A stretch of DNA of 64,000 nt from Flavobacterium sp. LC2016-01 (GTDB taxonomy: Bacteria; Bacteroidota; Bacteroidia; Flavobacteriales; Flavobacteriaceae), in NCBI RefSeq assembly GCF_009711135.1, contig NZ_WMIC01000004.1, positions 1 through 64,000 on the forward strand, given 5' to 3'. Below are positions 7,697 through 18,409 of this stretch, one piece after another (the stretch's first letter is position 1; each line of letters opens with the position of its first letter). The notes under the pieces were generated by a model, which searched no databases, had not been told where the DNA came from, and saw only the letters and a program-made list of their open reading frames with translations. The translations under genes and the position numbers were made by a program.

Positions 7697-10600
7697 TGCC
7701 TATGAAGAAGATTTACTTATTGATAATTGTATTGATTTCCGGATTAGGATTTGCTCAATCCCCGCCAATAGGCTCGTATGAAATTGTTTTTAATGGCTGG
7801 GCTTATGGAGATGAACATCATAATTGCGGAGCAGCGTCTGTTACTCTTGAATTTAGTACTCCGGCTGATAATCGAAAGGTTCTGGACATTACTTATACAG
7901 ATGATCGAGCAACAACGCAATATGCTGATAAAAAAAATACATTTAAGGCAGATAAAATTCCGGTGTCAATGTTTTTTTCTGCCTCAAGATATGACAGACA
8001 ATCTTGTAACGGGAACAGGCCTCATAATAGCGGGAGAATTTATAGTACAAATAAGTTTCGTTGCTTTGATTATAATTTTGAATTTAAACAATTTAAGAAT
8101 GTAGAAAATTCTGGGGACGGATTAGCAAGCTCGTTTTTTAATGTTAAAGTTCGCCCAATTCTTGTTATTTTAGATAAAGGATCAGGCAATGAATTACCAA
8201 CTGAAAAAAAAATAACGATAGATTCTCATACAGGATTTGCTGAGTCTGAGTATAATTGGCAATATTCATTTGATTTTTTAGATCCAGATAGCTGGGCTGA
8301 TATGGACAAATTTTATGGTAAATCAAGTATTACAACTAATGCCAAAGAAATATTAGGCGAAGATGCTGGAAAATATCATGGAAGACAAATTTATTTTAGA
8401 CAAAAAGCATGTGATGTTTTTTCTCCAATTGTTACTTACATCATTAGGCAATCTGCTCCTGAAATAGTCACAAAGGCAGAAGAAAAAACTAAATGCTTTG
8501 ATACTCAGGATGGTAAGCTGACTCTGAAATTCAGCAGACCATTATTTGATGGTGAAAAAATTACTTTTAGTATTAGACAGTTTGATGAAGCTGTGCAAAA
8601 GTGGCAGTCAGTAGTTTGTTCATCACAGCAAGACGACGAAATTTCTCTTGATGGAACAAATAGTTATAAGTTTCCTTGTGATTTTGCAAAAGGAAAATAT
8701 GGAATTGCATTTACTGGATTTATTAACGGATCAAATACAGGATCTCCGCATACTGAGGCAAATCCTTATATTTTCAATATAGATTCACCTGCACCTGTAG
8801 ATTTTAGTTTAAGCAGTACTAATGTTAATTGTTATGGAAGCGCAGATGGTACACTGACAATTAATGCATCAGGAGGAAGTGAAGAAGGGTACCAATATTC
8901 ATTAAATAATGGAACTACCTGGATTCCTTTTACAGACTCAAAAAGTACAAAAGAAATTTTAAAAGGATTATTTCCTATTACAAAACCATCAATTACTTAC
9001 AGTATAATTGTAAAAGACAAGAAAGATTGTATTGCAATGCTAAATAATAAAGCTAAAGTTTTGTCAGAAACAATAACAGAACCTTTAGTACCATTAGCAT
9101 TAAAATATACAGACAAAAAAGACCCTACTTTTTTTGGAGCATCAGATGGAAGGATAGTTGCTTCAATAACAGGTGGAACTCCAAATGATGATAAATCATA
9201 TAATTTTGAATGGACAGATAATTTGGGAAATAAACTAGCAACAACTGGGAAATATGATGCTGCTAATAAAGTTTATAATTTAACATTAGAGGATGTACCT
9301 GCTGGAAATTACAAATTAACAGTAATGGACAAGAATTATGCCGCTGCATCTAATAAAACAGGATGTTCTATTGTTGAATCTTCTCAAGTTTTAACAGCGC
9401 CCGATCTAATTAAATTAAGACTAAAAATAAGACAGGCTATTTCTTGTAACTCTGCTAATCTTGGAGAAAAAAGCAGTTCAAATAAGGCATCAGCATCTAA
9501 TGGAAGTTTGGTTGCTTTGGCGGAAGGCGGAAAAATATTAGATACAAAAACAAATAAAGGATTGCCTTATTATTTTTCTTGGAAGAAACTAAATGAAGCT
9601 ACTGGCAACTGGGATGATTTAGATGAAGAAAAAGATTCAATTGTTTCGGATCGTTCCAAAGGACTTTATTCTGTCAATGTTACAGATGCCAACGGAATTA
9701 TGCATGGTACTTACACATTAACAGAACAAACACCAATAGCAGTTGAACTTCCAATTGATGAGCCAGATGAGATGAAAATAGTGTTTACCTCTGGAAATGT
9801 ATCGTGTTTTGAAGGTACAAATGGCTGGGCAAAAGCGAGTATTAAAGATGGCAAATCTACTTATACTTACACTTGGTATTTGCCAGATAATATAAAAATC
9901 AAGAATGCCGAAATAAAAGATTTAATAAAGGGCAAATATTATGTTGAGGCCGTAGATAACAAGAAAGGATGTTTTGTAAGAGACAGTATTATAATAGACG
10001 GGCCAACAGCACCATTAGCATTAAAATATCTAGAAGTTACACCACCCACTTTTGCTGGGGGAGCAAATGGAAAAATTGTAGCTGAGATCACTGGAGGAAC
10101 ACCTTACACAAATGATTCATACAATTTTAAATGGATAAATAAAGATAAGACACAACTAGTTCCGAGTATAGAAATTGTTGGCAAAAAAGGTGATGCAGAT
10201 CATAAAGTTATTCTAACGCTTGAGGGGCTTCCTGCTTCTGTTTATTCTTTGACAGTTACAGACGAAAATTATCGTGACATAGCAGGTCAGATTAAATATT
10301 GTTCTATTATTGATTCTCAAAAAGAACTTGACGAGCCAAAACCTTTAAAAGTAACTTTTGAAAGGAAAGAAATTTCATGTAATTCGGGTAATGAGTTTGG
10401 CAGCGCAAAAGATACAAGTCCGAGTGACGGGCAGCGCGATGAGTCGCAGGATGGAATGCTGATCGCACACGTAACTGGCGGTACAACTTTATTTTACAAT
10501 GACAATAAAGGCTTGCCTTATTTTTACCATTGGAAAAAACAAGAGCCAAATGGTACTTGGAAAGATCTCGAAACGATCAAAGATTCGATTGCAACAAACC

Positions 10601-12849
10601 TTTCAGATGGGAATTATGCTTTAAATGTAGAAGATCGCCATAAAATTATATTAGGCACTTATGTAAATGGTAGCTGGACAGCAAAAGATTCTATACAACC
10701 GATGAAGCAACCTTTAAAATTAGTTGTAACGATAACAAAAGGAGATGTTTTTTGTAATGGAGGAAATGATGGCTGGGCAACTGCAAAAGGTGCAGGAGGG
10801 ACAGGTCCATACACTTACATATGGTCGAATGGGGTAGAGATTGCTGAAAATACTATTTTGAAAAAGGGCAAATACACCGTTTATGTAACCGATTTTAGAG
10901 GATGTACTACCCAGCAAAGCATTACGATTTCAGAACCGGAAGCGCCGCTTTCTATTAAATATACGGAAGTGCTTAATCCGAGTTTTTATAAGGCTACCAA
11001 TGGAAAAATTGTAGCTGAAATTACAGGAGGTACTATTTTTTCAGACAAAACCTATTGGTTTGAATGGAAAAACAGTAAAGGAATTAAACAAACGTCTATC
11101 ACAGCTCAATTTAATAATGGCGTTTATACCATTACTCTAAATGGAGTTCCTGAAGATACCTATAGCTTGACCATTCGTGACGCTAATTATGTAGATGCAG
11201 TTAATAAAACAGGCTGTACGATGATAAATTCGGTTACAGCTTTAGATGATCCAGATCCGCTTGAAGTTACTTTAGAGGTTGTTCGAACGATATCTTGCAA
11301 TGTAAATAATGAATTTGGAAATGAGGCAGATGTCTCTCCGCTAGACAAACAGCGTGATGAGTCTCAAGATGGTATTCTTGTTGCGAGAGTTAAAGGTGGA
11401 ATTCCATTAGAAGCCACTAAAAATAAGGGATTATTGTACTATTATACTTGGAAGAAAAAACAAAAAGACGGTTCATGGGCTTCATGGAACGATCATGATG
11501 AAACAGCTGAAAATTTGTCTGATGGAATTTACGCTTTAAATATTGAAGATGCCAATGGTATAAAATTGGGCACATATGTCAATAATACTTTGGTTAAAGA
11601 AATTGATATTACGCAAAATATGCCACAACCAGCCCAATTAAAGCTAGCTTTTACTAAGCTGGATGTAGGGTGTACCACAGGAGATGATGGTTGGGCTGAA
11701 GCGCAAGTATCAGGAGGTACTTCACCTTATACTTATGAATGGACAAACGAAGCCACAACTGCACGAATAGAAAATTTAACTTCAAATAATTATTTTGTAA
11801 AAGTTACCGATGCAAAAGGCTGTGTGGTGCAAGGAAGCATTTTTGTGGGTGATCCAAACGGAGTTATGGCTGCCGAAAAACTCAAAAATCCAACTTGTTT
11901 TGATGGAAATGATGGTGCAATTCAGCTTACTGTTTCAGGAGGAAATTTACCTTATACTTATAAGTGGAATACAGGAGATTCAACAAAAGATATCGCGGGA
12001 CTCAAAGCAGGAAATTATGAAGTAACCATAACTTGCCCAGATTGCTGCGTGTACAAAAAGAAGTTTGTTCTTGTAAACCCAAATAAAATAACGATCGATT
12101 TAGGACCAGACAGAACATTATGCAACGATCAGGCTTTAGAGCTAAACGCAGCAATTGCAGATGAAAAAGCACAATATTTATGGACCTCTACAAACGGATT
12201 TACTGCAAGCGAAGCTAAAGTAAGTTTGTCAAAGGCAGGAACCTATCATGTAAAAGCCATCTCAGGATTAGGATGTATCATAGAAGATGAAATCGTAATT
12301 AAAACAAGCCAGGCTATAATTAGTTCCGAATTTTTATTGAGCTCTCAAGCTTATTTAGACGAAGAAGTTATTTTAGTAAATACAAGTAATCCTTACGGAG
12401 AAAATACAGAATGGATCATTCCTAATGGAGTAAAAATAGTAGAAAAGCAAGATAAATACATTACACTAAAATTCGAAAAAACGGGAGTTTATGCTATTGG
12501 TTTAAAGCAAACTCAAGGTGATTGTTACGCGATTTACAATAAAAACATTACAGTCGAAGAGCGAAGCGGTATTCCTAATACTGAAAATGCCTCAAAATTT
12601 ATAACTGGTTTTATAGTAACCCCAAATCCAAACGATGGAAACTTTAAAGCGATTGTCACTTTGGAAAATAACAGTCCAATTAATTTAAGATTGTTTTCGA
12701 CAACAGGGCAAAATACAATGATTCAGAAAAAAGAATCAGGAAAGAAAAAGTACGAAGTTGATTTTGGTACTTCATTAGCTGCCGGTATGTACGTTTTAGT
12801 CCTTGAAACAGCTCAGCAAACGCTTGTTAAAAAAATTATCATCTATTAA
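7696..12849 (+). CDS. SprB-repeat cell-surface protein with T9SS type A sorting domain
   Basis: A 1717-residue secreted protein. It has a signal peptide (start M1 at 7696, or M3 at 7702), an N-terminal domain with several Cys (about 20-260), SprB-type repeats, and a C-terminal sorting domain at about 1640-1717 with VTPNPNDGNF and a final KKIIIY. SprB-like units (C-x-G-x-NDGWA...GGT.PYTY.W) start near 366, 690, 1011, 1313 and 1389. Residues 465-1390 consist of three copies of a supermodule of about 310 residues, each made of a PLxxKY module, an SCN-containing module and a SprB module. The sorting domain predicts export by T9SS and surface attachment. SprB repeats are known from the gliding adhesin SprB. 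This protein is smaller and lies beside a toxin, so a role in display or contact is inferred. Confidence 0.88.
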   Translation: MPMKKIYLLIIVLISGLGFAQSPPIGSYEIVFNGWAYGDEHHNCGAASVTLEFSTPADNRKVLDITYTDDRATTQYADKKNTFKADKIPVSMFFSASRYDRQSCNGNRPHNSGRIYSTNKFRCFDYNFEFKQFKNVENSGDGLASSFFNVKVRPILVILDKGSGNELPTEKKITIDSHTGFAESEYNWQYSFDFLDPDSWADMDKFYGKSSITTNAKEILGEDAGKYHGRQIYFRQKACDVFSPIVTYIIRQSAPEIVTKAEEKTKCFDTQDGKLTLKFSRPLFDGEKITFSIRQFDEAVQKWQSVVCSSQQDDEISLDGTNSYKFPCDFAKGKYGIAFTGFINGSNTGSPHTEANPYIFNIDSPAPVDFSLSSTNVNCYGSADGTLTINASGGSEEGYQYSLNNGTTWIPFTDSKSTKEILKGLFPITKPSITYSIIVKDKKDCIAMLNNKAKVLSETITEPLVPLALKYTDKKDPTFFGASDGRIVASITGGTPNDDKSYNFEWTDNLGNKLATTGKYDAANKVYNLTLEDVPAGNYKLTVMDKNYAAASNKTGCSIVESSQVLTAPDLIKLRLKIRQAISCNSANLGEKSSSNKASASNGSLVALAEGGKILDTKTNKGLPYYFSWKKLNEATGNWDDLDEEKDSIVSDRSKGLYSVNVTDANGIMHGTYTLTEQTPIAVELPIDEPDEMKIVFTSGNVSCFEGTNGWAKASIKDGKSTYTYTWYLPDNIKIKNAEIKDLIKGKYYVEAVDNKKGCFVRDSIIIDGPTAPLALKYLEVTPPTFAGGANGKIVAEITGGTPYTNDSYNFKWINKDKTQLVPSIEIVGKKGDADHKVILTLEGLPASVYSLTVTDENYRDIAGQIKYCSIIDSQKELDEPKPLKVTFERKEISCNSGNEFGSAKDTSPSDGQRDESQDGMLIAHVTGGTTLFYNDNKGLPYFYHWKKQEPNGTWKDLETIKDSIATNLSDGNYALNVEDRHKIILGTYVNGSWTAKDSIQPMKQPLKLVVTITKGDVFCNGGNDGWATAKGAGGTGPYTYIWSNGVEIAENTILKKGKYTVYVTDFRGCTTQQSITISEPEAPLSIKYTEVLNPSFYKATNGKIVAEITGGTIFSDKTYWFEWKNSKGIKQTSITAQFNNGVYTITLNGVPEDTYSLTIRDANYVDAVNKTGCTMINSVTALDDPDPLEVTLEVVRTISCNVNNEFGNEADVSPLDKQRDESQDGILVARVKGGIPLEATKNKGLLYYYTWKKKQKDGSWASWNDHDETAENLSDGIYALNIEDANGIKLGTYVNNTLVKEIDITQNMPQPAQLKLAFTKLDVGCTTGDDGWAEAQVSGGTSPYTYEWTNEATTARIENLTSNNYFVKVTDAKGCVVQGSIFVGDPNGVMAAEKLKNPTCFDGNDGAIQLTVSGGNLPYTYKWNTGDSTKDIAGLKAGNYEVTITCPDCCVYKKKFVLVNPNKITIDLGPDRTLCNDQALELNAAIADEKAQYLWTSTNGFTASEAKVSLSKAGTYHVKAISGLGCIIEDEIVIKTSQAIISSEFLLSSQAYLDEEVILVNTSNPYGENTEWIIPNGVKIVEKQDKYITLKFEKTGVYAIGLKQTQGDCYAIYNKNITVEERSGIPNTENASKFITGFIVTPNPNDGNFKAIVTLENNSPINLRLFSTTGQNTMIQKKESGKKKYEVDFGTSLAAGMYVLVLETAQQTLVKKIIIY

Positions 12850-12852
12850 AAA

Positions 12853-15800
12853 ATGAAGAACCTACTTAATAAAATATACTTATTTGTTCTGTTGCTGTTT
12901 TTTGGCGCAACTGGATATGCACAATTATATCCAGTTCAGTTATCGCCAATTTTTAATAGTCCGTACAGCGTAAAAATAAGTGAGTACGCAACCAGCATGG
13001 ATACTAAAATGCAGTTGCTGATCAACCCCAATGATATTACAATTTCGCAGAGGCAGGTGCGATTAAAACTGTACATACAAGGTAACGGAATCAATATACA
13101 AAGTACCGATTTTATTCAGGGACAGCGCCCCATTTTTATAAATGGAGGAGAATTACAGACGTTGACTAATACTGATATTGCAGCACTTTTTAGGCTCGAA
13201 AACCTGCAGGGAATTTCTCCCGCACAATATGCCAATGCACTTCCGGAAGGCATGTACAATTTTTGTTTTGAGATGTATGATTTTGTAACCAATCAAAAAA
13301 TATCTCAAAAAAGCTGTGCGAGTTTATACTTGATTTTAAATGATCCTCCGTTATTAAATACGCCACAACGAAACGAACAGATTGCCTCAACTGATTTTCC
13401 TAATATACTTTTTACCTGGACACCGCGCCAGATTAATGCCTCGAATATATCGTATAAATTCGAATTAAAACAGCTTTTAGATCCAACCTTAGATCCGCAG
13501 ATTGGCTTCCAGATGGCTCCCATTTTACATGAAGAAACGTTGTTTGGCACTGCGTTGCTTTATAATGTAAGCATGCCTATACTTACACCCGGAATGCGTT
13601 ATGCATGGCGTGTGCGTGCGATTTCAACTACTGGACTTTCGGAAAATGCAGTATTTAAAAATGATGGATACAGTGAAATATATTCGTTTAAGTATACAGC
13701 CTCCTGTGCAGCTCCAACTTTTTTATTAAGCGAAGCACAAGGACCTAAAAGTGTAAAAGTTACCTGGGAAGGAATTCCGGAACATACACGTTATCAACTG
13801 CAATATAAAAAGAAGGACGTTGCAAATGCAAGGTGGTTCTCCTCAAATAGTTTAAATACACAAAGTTTAATCACAGATTTAGAGCCTGGGGTTACTTACC
13901 AATTTAGAGTTGGATCAAGCTGTGATCCCGTTTCCGAAGGCGTCCAATCGTTTACCTATTCTGGAATCAGCACTTTTACAACGCCTACACAGGCCAATGG
14001 CGTTCCGGCTTACAACTGCGGCATCATACCTAAAATTAATATTGAAAATCAAAAACCGCTTAATAACTTAATTCAAAGTGAAACTTTTAAGGCGGGAGAT
14101 TTTCCGGTAACGGTTTTAGAATTAGAAAAAGAACACAGCCCTTATTCAGGTCGTGGTTACATTATAGTGCCTTATTTGGCCGATACCAAAATTGCAGTTG
14201 AGTTTAAAAACATTTTGATCAATACCGATTACCAATTGATCAGCGGTGTTGTAGAGACCAGCTATAATCCAGATTGGAAGAATGTTGTCGATGTAGAAGA
14301 TTTTACAGGTTCAGGTCCTGACGGAAACGTAAAAGAAACTGTTCCATTTGAAATCAGCGATATTGTAATCAATCCAAATGGGGATATTTTGGTAAATGGT
14401 AAAAATGGAGAGCAAATTACCATACCAGGAGGGAAAAATACCGTAATTACAGATGCAGCTGGTACCGTGTATCATGTAGACAAAAATGGAAACGGAACCA
14501 ATGCAGGTGAACTTGCAGCCGCAGCCGGAAAACCTACACCTGCAAATACAGATGGAGTAGATAATAACGGAAAAGTAACCTCATTCACTGCTAAAGGAGT
14601 TACGATTGCCTTTTCTAGCGGAGGTAAATATGCTTTTGATGTACTGCCACCCAACGCAGCCGCCAATATAGAAAAGCTCTACAAAAAAGTAGATGGCGTT
14701 GCTTTGCCTTACAAGGCAGTAGCTAATGGAGATACCGATACAGTAATAGCAGTAGTTACGCTCACAGATGAAGAGATAAAGATCAAAGACATTGTTTTCA
14801 AGACAGAAAATGGAGCAGCGATTAAGGCTGACTTGAGTGATAATACCTTTGTATTAACTGTTAAAGGCAGCATGGCTTATGGGCAGGAAGAGATCTTGGC
14901 AACCATCAAACAAGGCGATAAGTGGAAGGTAATTGGCGCTTTTGTGCTGGTACATCTTACGCCAAGAGAGGTGAATGTGGCTTTAGTTCCTTTAGATACT
15001 GATGTTTCGGCTTCCACACTGGATGAAATTAGTGCTAACACTCAAGCAATTTATAATAAAGTAGCAATCAAAATTAATTTTGACAGAAAGTCTGCTCTTA
15101 ATATTAGCAAAATTGTATCAGGAAAAACCATTCAGACTGAAAAAAATACACTGACTTCTACTTACAGCTCAGAACAGCAAAGTATTAATAATGAGTATCT
15201 GACCATTTATAAGTCTGAAGCTCCAACTTATGTGCTTTTTGTAACAAATAAGACCTCGAGTACTGGACAGCAGGGTTATATGCGCTTGAATGGGCAATTT
15301 GGTTATGTCTTCAAATCAGGATTAGAAAAAATTCCAGTTAAAATTGCTGCGCACGAATTGGGTCACGGTATCTTCAAGCTGGAACATCCTTTTGAAGTTT
15401 ACAAAACTCCGAGCGAAAGCACTGATTTATTGATGGATTACAGTTCAGGAAGTTTGTTAAATCATCAAGATTGGAAACAAATTAATGATCCTGCGTTTAA
15501 ATTGTATGCGTTTCAGAGTCAGGCGAGTGGGGAGTTGGCATTAGATGGCTTAGAAAGCTTAATAATGATTTTAAAAAACCTTGCTACAGATTCATTTATC
15601 AAGTGTACAGCATGTGCGGGAGAAAAGTTGGAAGCAGTTGGAGGTTTCGATGGTTCAAAGGGAGAATTTAGAAAGGTTTCTTATAACAATCAGACCTATA
15701 TATGTTTATTGGCATCATTAAAAGAAGGAAAAAAAATCGATATTATAACTGATGACTTATTAAGTAATTCAGAAAATATTGCAAAATATAGATCTGATTT

Positions 15801-17502
15801 TGCCAATTTGATTGAAGCTACAAAATCAGTTTTCAGTAATAAGAAAGATTTATTAGCTGTAATTAGTAATAATACCGATTTAGTTTCTTGCGATGTTGTT
15901 TATCCCTTTAGTGATGAAATTTGCTCAGGTAAAAAAACTGTTGATGATCAAACACGCTTAAATATCAGTAAAGAATTAGAGGCTTGTTATTACTCTGAAT
16001 ATGTGCCTAAAACAATTGCGGGTAATTTAAAAGAAATTGCGAGAAACTCAAGAGATAACCAAGGAATTGAATTGGTAAGTGGAGGAAAGGTTTATAAATT
16101 AAATGGAGACAATGCAGAGGAAGTTAAAACACCATTAAGTGATGATGATATTAGAAATGGAAATTGGACTGATACCGCTGTTGATGTAAAACTTCGAATA
16201 ACCCAGAATAAAGATGGAGTTTTTCAATATCAGGCAGTTGGAATTAGAAGTAATCTTCCAATTTTTGAGAATAAAAAAGCAGATTTAGTAAAACTTGCAA
16301 AAAACATTGAAACGAAAGCCAATGCATTTCTAAATAATACTGAGCACAAGGTCACAAAAATTGATGATACGCCAGCAAAAGCGGGAGTTAATTTAAACTC
16401 AAAAAATGAAGATTTTGCTGATGGTGATAGCATGAACATTAATCAAAACAGTAAATATGTAAAAATAGTTCATGATGGTGTTGGTCTAATGACTACTTTA
16501 ATTACTTCTGGTGAAGTAGAAGAAAATGCGTATTTAGATAGTGCTAGGGACATAACTACAATTCATGCGCCAGGAATGGTTACAGCTTCAGTAGAGGTAG
16601 TTGCAACAAAGGTTACAGACTTGACTACTATGGGAGTCTTAGTTTATGACTTAGCAGTAGATAAGCAAGCTCGTACAAAAGCATATACTGATTTTATAGA
16701 GATTAAAAATCAAGTTGGTGATGACCCTAAAACTTTTTTACCTATTTTAGGAGAAGTAGTATTAAATATATCAACAGGTAATAGTGCAGAGCAATGGCAG
16801 GAAACTCTTGATAAAACTGTCGATATTGGAAAGAAAAGTCATTTAGGGACACGAGGAGTTGAAAATGCAGTCATTACTGTTGTTACAGGAAGCAAAATAA
16901 TTTCTGAGTTACCTGAAATATCGGAGAAACTAGTTGAAAATATAAAAAAAGTCAAGAATGTAAAAAAGATATTTAATAATATCGATGAAGTATTAGCAGA
17001 TGTTATTAAAAACAGAAAAAAAATTCGAAAAGTATTAAATACAGAAGAAGGTATTGCTTACGCAAAAAAATATTTCGAAAATATTGTAAAAGAGGGAGAT
17101 TTTGAAAGTTGGTACAAAAATACCTTTAAAAAATATGATTTAGATGAGCCTTTAAATTTCGAAGTTCACCATGTAATACCAGTCAATATATTAGAAGCGA
17201 ATAAAGAGTTGCAAGAGTTATTGCTTTGGGCGAATAAAAAAGGCTTGGAATTCAATTTTAACAGTATTGATAATGGAATACCTTTACAAAAGAAAAGTTT
17301 GAAGTTTGACATGCCTGGTCATGCAAGCCATCCTCAATATGATGAAGCACTAGCAAAAAAACTTAATAAAATTTTAGAAAGCGCCAAAGATGAGGAAGAT
17401 GCTTTTAAAAAAGTTCAAAATTTAATAAAAAACACGAAAGATAAGCTAGAGAAAGAGGTCCTACTAGGTAATAAAGATGTAAATCAATTAATAGATTTTT
17501 AA
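12853..17502 (+). CDS. TANFOR/FN3 polymorphic toxin with metallopeptidase-like motif and AHH-type nuclease tip
   Basis: A 1549-residue exported protein. Domains in order: signal peptide (1-24), TANFOR-type N-terminal domain (about 25-170), an Ig/FN3-like region with one clear FN3 domain (284-375), a Gly/Asp-rich beta region (about 470-700), and a metallopeptidase-like segment with HELGH at 834-838 and a further His seven residues after the second zinc His. A variable region follows to about 1420, then a C-terminal domain with EVHH (1437-1440), NGIPL (about 1474) and GHASHPQYDEAL. The last set matches the AHH family of HNH/EndoVII nucleases known as polymorphic toxin tips. The peptidase could release the tip, as proposed for other polymorphic toxins. 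It starts 4 bases after the SprB gene, and an immunity candidate follows after 4 bases. The distal third is richer in A and T than the proximal part, as expected for a swapped tip. Confidence 0.82.
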   Translation: MKNLLNKIYLFVLLLFFGATGYAQLYPVQLSPIFNSPYSVKISEYATSMDTKMQLLINPNDITISQRQVRLKLYIQGNGINIQSTDFIQGQRPIFINGGELQTLTNTDIAALFRLENLQGISPAQYANALPEGMYNFCFEMYDFVTNQKISQKSCASLYLILNDPPLLNTPQRNEQIASTDFPNILFTWTPRQINASNISYKFELKQLLDPTLDPQIGFQMAPILHEETLFGTALLYNVSMPILTPGMRYAWRVRAISTTGLSENAVFKNDGYSEIYSFKYTASCAAPTFLLSEAQGPKSVKVTWEGIPEHTRYQLQYKKKDVANARWFSSNSLNTQSLITDLEPGVTYQFRVGSSCDPVSEGVQSFTYSGISTFTTPTQANGVPAYNCGIIPKINIENQKPLNNLIQSETFKAGDFPVTVLELEKEHSPYSGRGYIIVPYLADTKIAVEFKNILINTDYQLISGVVETSYNPDWKNVVDVEDFTGSGPDGNVKETVPFEISDIVINPNGDILVNGKNGEQITIPGGKNTVITDAAGTVYHVDKNGNGTNAGELAAAAGKPTPANTDGVDNNGKVTSFTAKGVTIAFSSGGKYAFDVLPPNAAANIEKLYKKVDGVALPYKAVANGDTDTVIAVVTLTDEEIKIKDIVFKTENGAAIKADLSDNTFVLTVKGSMAYGQEEILATIKQGDKWKVIGAFVLVHLTPREVNVALVPLDTDVSASTLDEISANTQAIYNKVAIKINFDRKSALNISKIVSGKTIQTEKNTLTSTYSSEQQSINNEYLTIYKSEAPTYVLFVTNKTSSTGQQGYMRLNGQFGYVFKSGLEKIPVKIAAHELGHGIFKLEHPFEVYKTPSESTDLLMDYSSGSLLNHQDWKQINDPAFKLYAFQSQASGELALDGLESLIMILKNLATDSFIKCTACAGEKLEAVGGFDGSKGEFRKVSYNNQTYICLLASLKEGKKIDIITDDLLSNSENIAKYRSDFANLIEATKSVFSNKKDLLAVISNNTDLVSCDVVYPFSDEICSGKKTVDDQTRLNISKELEACYYSEYVPKTIAGNLKEIARNSRDNQGIELVSGGKVYKLNGDNAEEVKTPLSDDDIRNGNWTDTAVDVKLRITQNKDGVFQYQAVGIRSNLPIFENKKADLVKLAKNIETKANAFLNNTEHKVTKIDDTPAKAGVNLNSKNEDFADGDSMNINQNSKYVKIVHDGVGLMTTLITSGEVEENAYLDSARDITTIHAPGMVTASVEVVATKVTDLTTMGVLVYDLAVDKQARTKAYTDFIEIKNQVGDDPKTFLPILGEVVLNISTGNSAEQWQETLDKTVDIGKKSHLGTRGVENAVITVVTGSKIISELPEISEKLVENIKKVKNVKKIFNNIDEVLADVIKNRKKIRKVLNTEEGIAYAKKYFENIVKEGDFESWYKNTFKKYDLDEPLNFEVHHVIPVNILEANKELQELLLWANKKGLEFNFNSIDNGIPLQKKSLKFDMPGHASHPQYDEALAKKLNKILESAKDEEDAFKKVQNLIKNTKDKLEKEVLLGNKDVNQLIDF

Positions 17503-17506
17503 AATT

Positions 17507-18181
17507 ATGAAGTACTATAATATTTATATAAAAACTCACTATGGAGAAAGAGTTGCAAGTAGTGCAAACGGACAAAATGTTCCTGATAAAGATGAGCTTT
17601 TTGGTAAAATTAGAAAAGGAGAAATATTAAACAGCGCACCAGTATTTGATTATTTTGTATTAGAAAGTTTTGATGAGCAAAAATATTGGGAATGGGCTTT
17701 ATTTGATGTTTTTTACGGAAGAGGCGATTTTCCTCATAATGGTAATTGGTATGTTTCTAATGATTTAAAAAAAACGTTGGAGAATTTTAAAATTGCTCCA
17801 GAATTTCATTTTTATGAAACTAAACTTTTATATAAAGGAGATAAATATAAGTACTGGATATTCCAATTTATTGCTAGTTATAGAAAACTAAATAAGATGA
17901 AGTACATCAATTTCTCTAAAACATTATTTTCTATAAAAGACAAAGAATATGTATTTAATTCATACGAAGAGTATTCTCAAAAAAATGAAGAGATTTATGA
18001 TAAATATGAAGAAGATTTACATTTAAAAGAAGTGGTTTTAAATCAATTTTTTGATTTTATTCCTTTGAATCCAATTAGTTCAAATATAATAGTTTCAGAA
18101 AATCTTAAAGAGGCAATTGAAAATATGAAATTTGAAGGTTTTGAATTTACGGAGTTGGATTTTAAAGTAATTTTAGAATAA
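17507..18181 (+). CDS. Predicted immunity protein, DUF1629/Imm11-like
   Basis: A 224-residue cytoplasmic protein starting 4 bases after the toxin stop, the standard position of a cognate immunity gene. It is rich in aromatic and acidic residues (WEWALFDVFYG, NGNWYVSNDL). Its C-terminus has VSENLKEAIENMKFEGFEF, which matches the ending I recall for DUF1629/Imm11 immunity proteins (SerLKealee...GfeF). No signal peptide or membrane segment is present. It probably binds and blocks the AHH nuclease tip. The family assignment is tentative, but the immunity role is well supported by position. Confidence 0.72.
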   Translation: MKYYNIYIKTHYGERVASSANGQNVPDKDELFGKIRKGEILNSAPVFDYFVLESFDEQKYWEWALFDVFYGRGDFPHNGNWYVSNDLKKTLENFKIAPEFHFYETKLLYKGDKYKYWIFQFIASYRKLNKMKYINFSKTLFSIKDKEYVFNSYEEYSQKNEEIYDKYEEDLHLKEVVLNQFFDFIPLNPISSNIIVSENLKEAIENMKFEGFEFTELDFKVILE

Positions 18182-18409
18182 AATATCGACCAATTAAATA
18201 TAATCCCTTTGTTGACGAGACTGTCTCGCTCGTGAAGAGAAAGAGATATAATCCATATAAAATTGAAATACGTTCATTGAAATTTGGATTTTGAAAGTTT
18301 TGTAAAAGTTAAATCATATTTATAATAATCTGGGAAAAACAGTTTTTTTGCCAATAAGACGAATAAAAACATAGACAATACATATACTATTAATTTGAAC
18401 AATTATAAT
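18182..18409. other. Spacer with possible cassette remnant in the immunity array
   Basis: About 230 bases. Bases 18187-18294 read open without a start (YRPIKYNPFVDETVSL...) and end at a TGA, which resembles a gene tail. CGAGAC-T-GTCTCG forms a small palindrome at about 18215-18227. The word GTCTCGCTCGTGAA here resembles GTCTCGCCTGTGAA near 19700 (12 of 14 bases), ahead of another orphan gene. I interpret it as debris of exchanged cassettes. Confidence 0.4.

Noticed and set aside
12853..17502. Toxin protein considered as a direct T9SS substrate
   Set aside because: Its C-terminus is a nuclease domain with a charged end, and no type A or B sorting domain is visible; export must depend on another route or partner.
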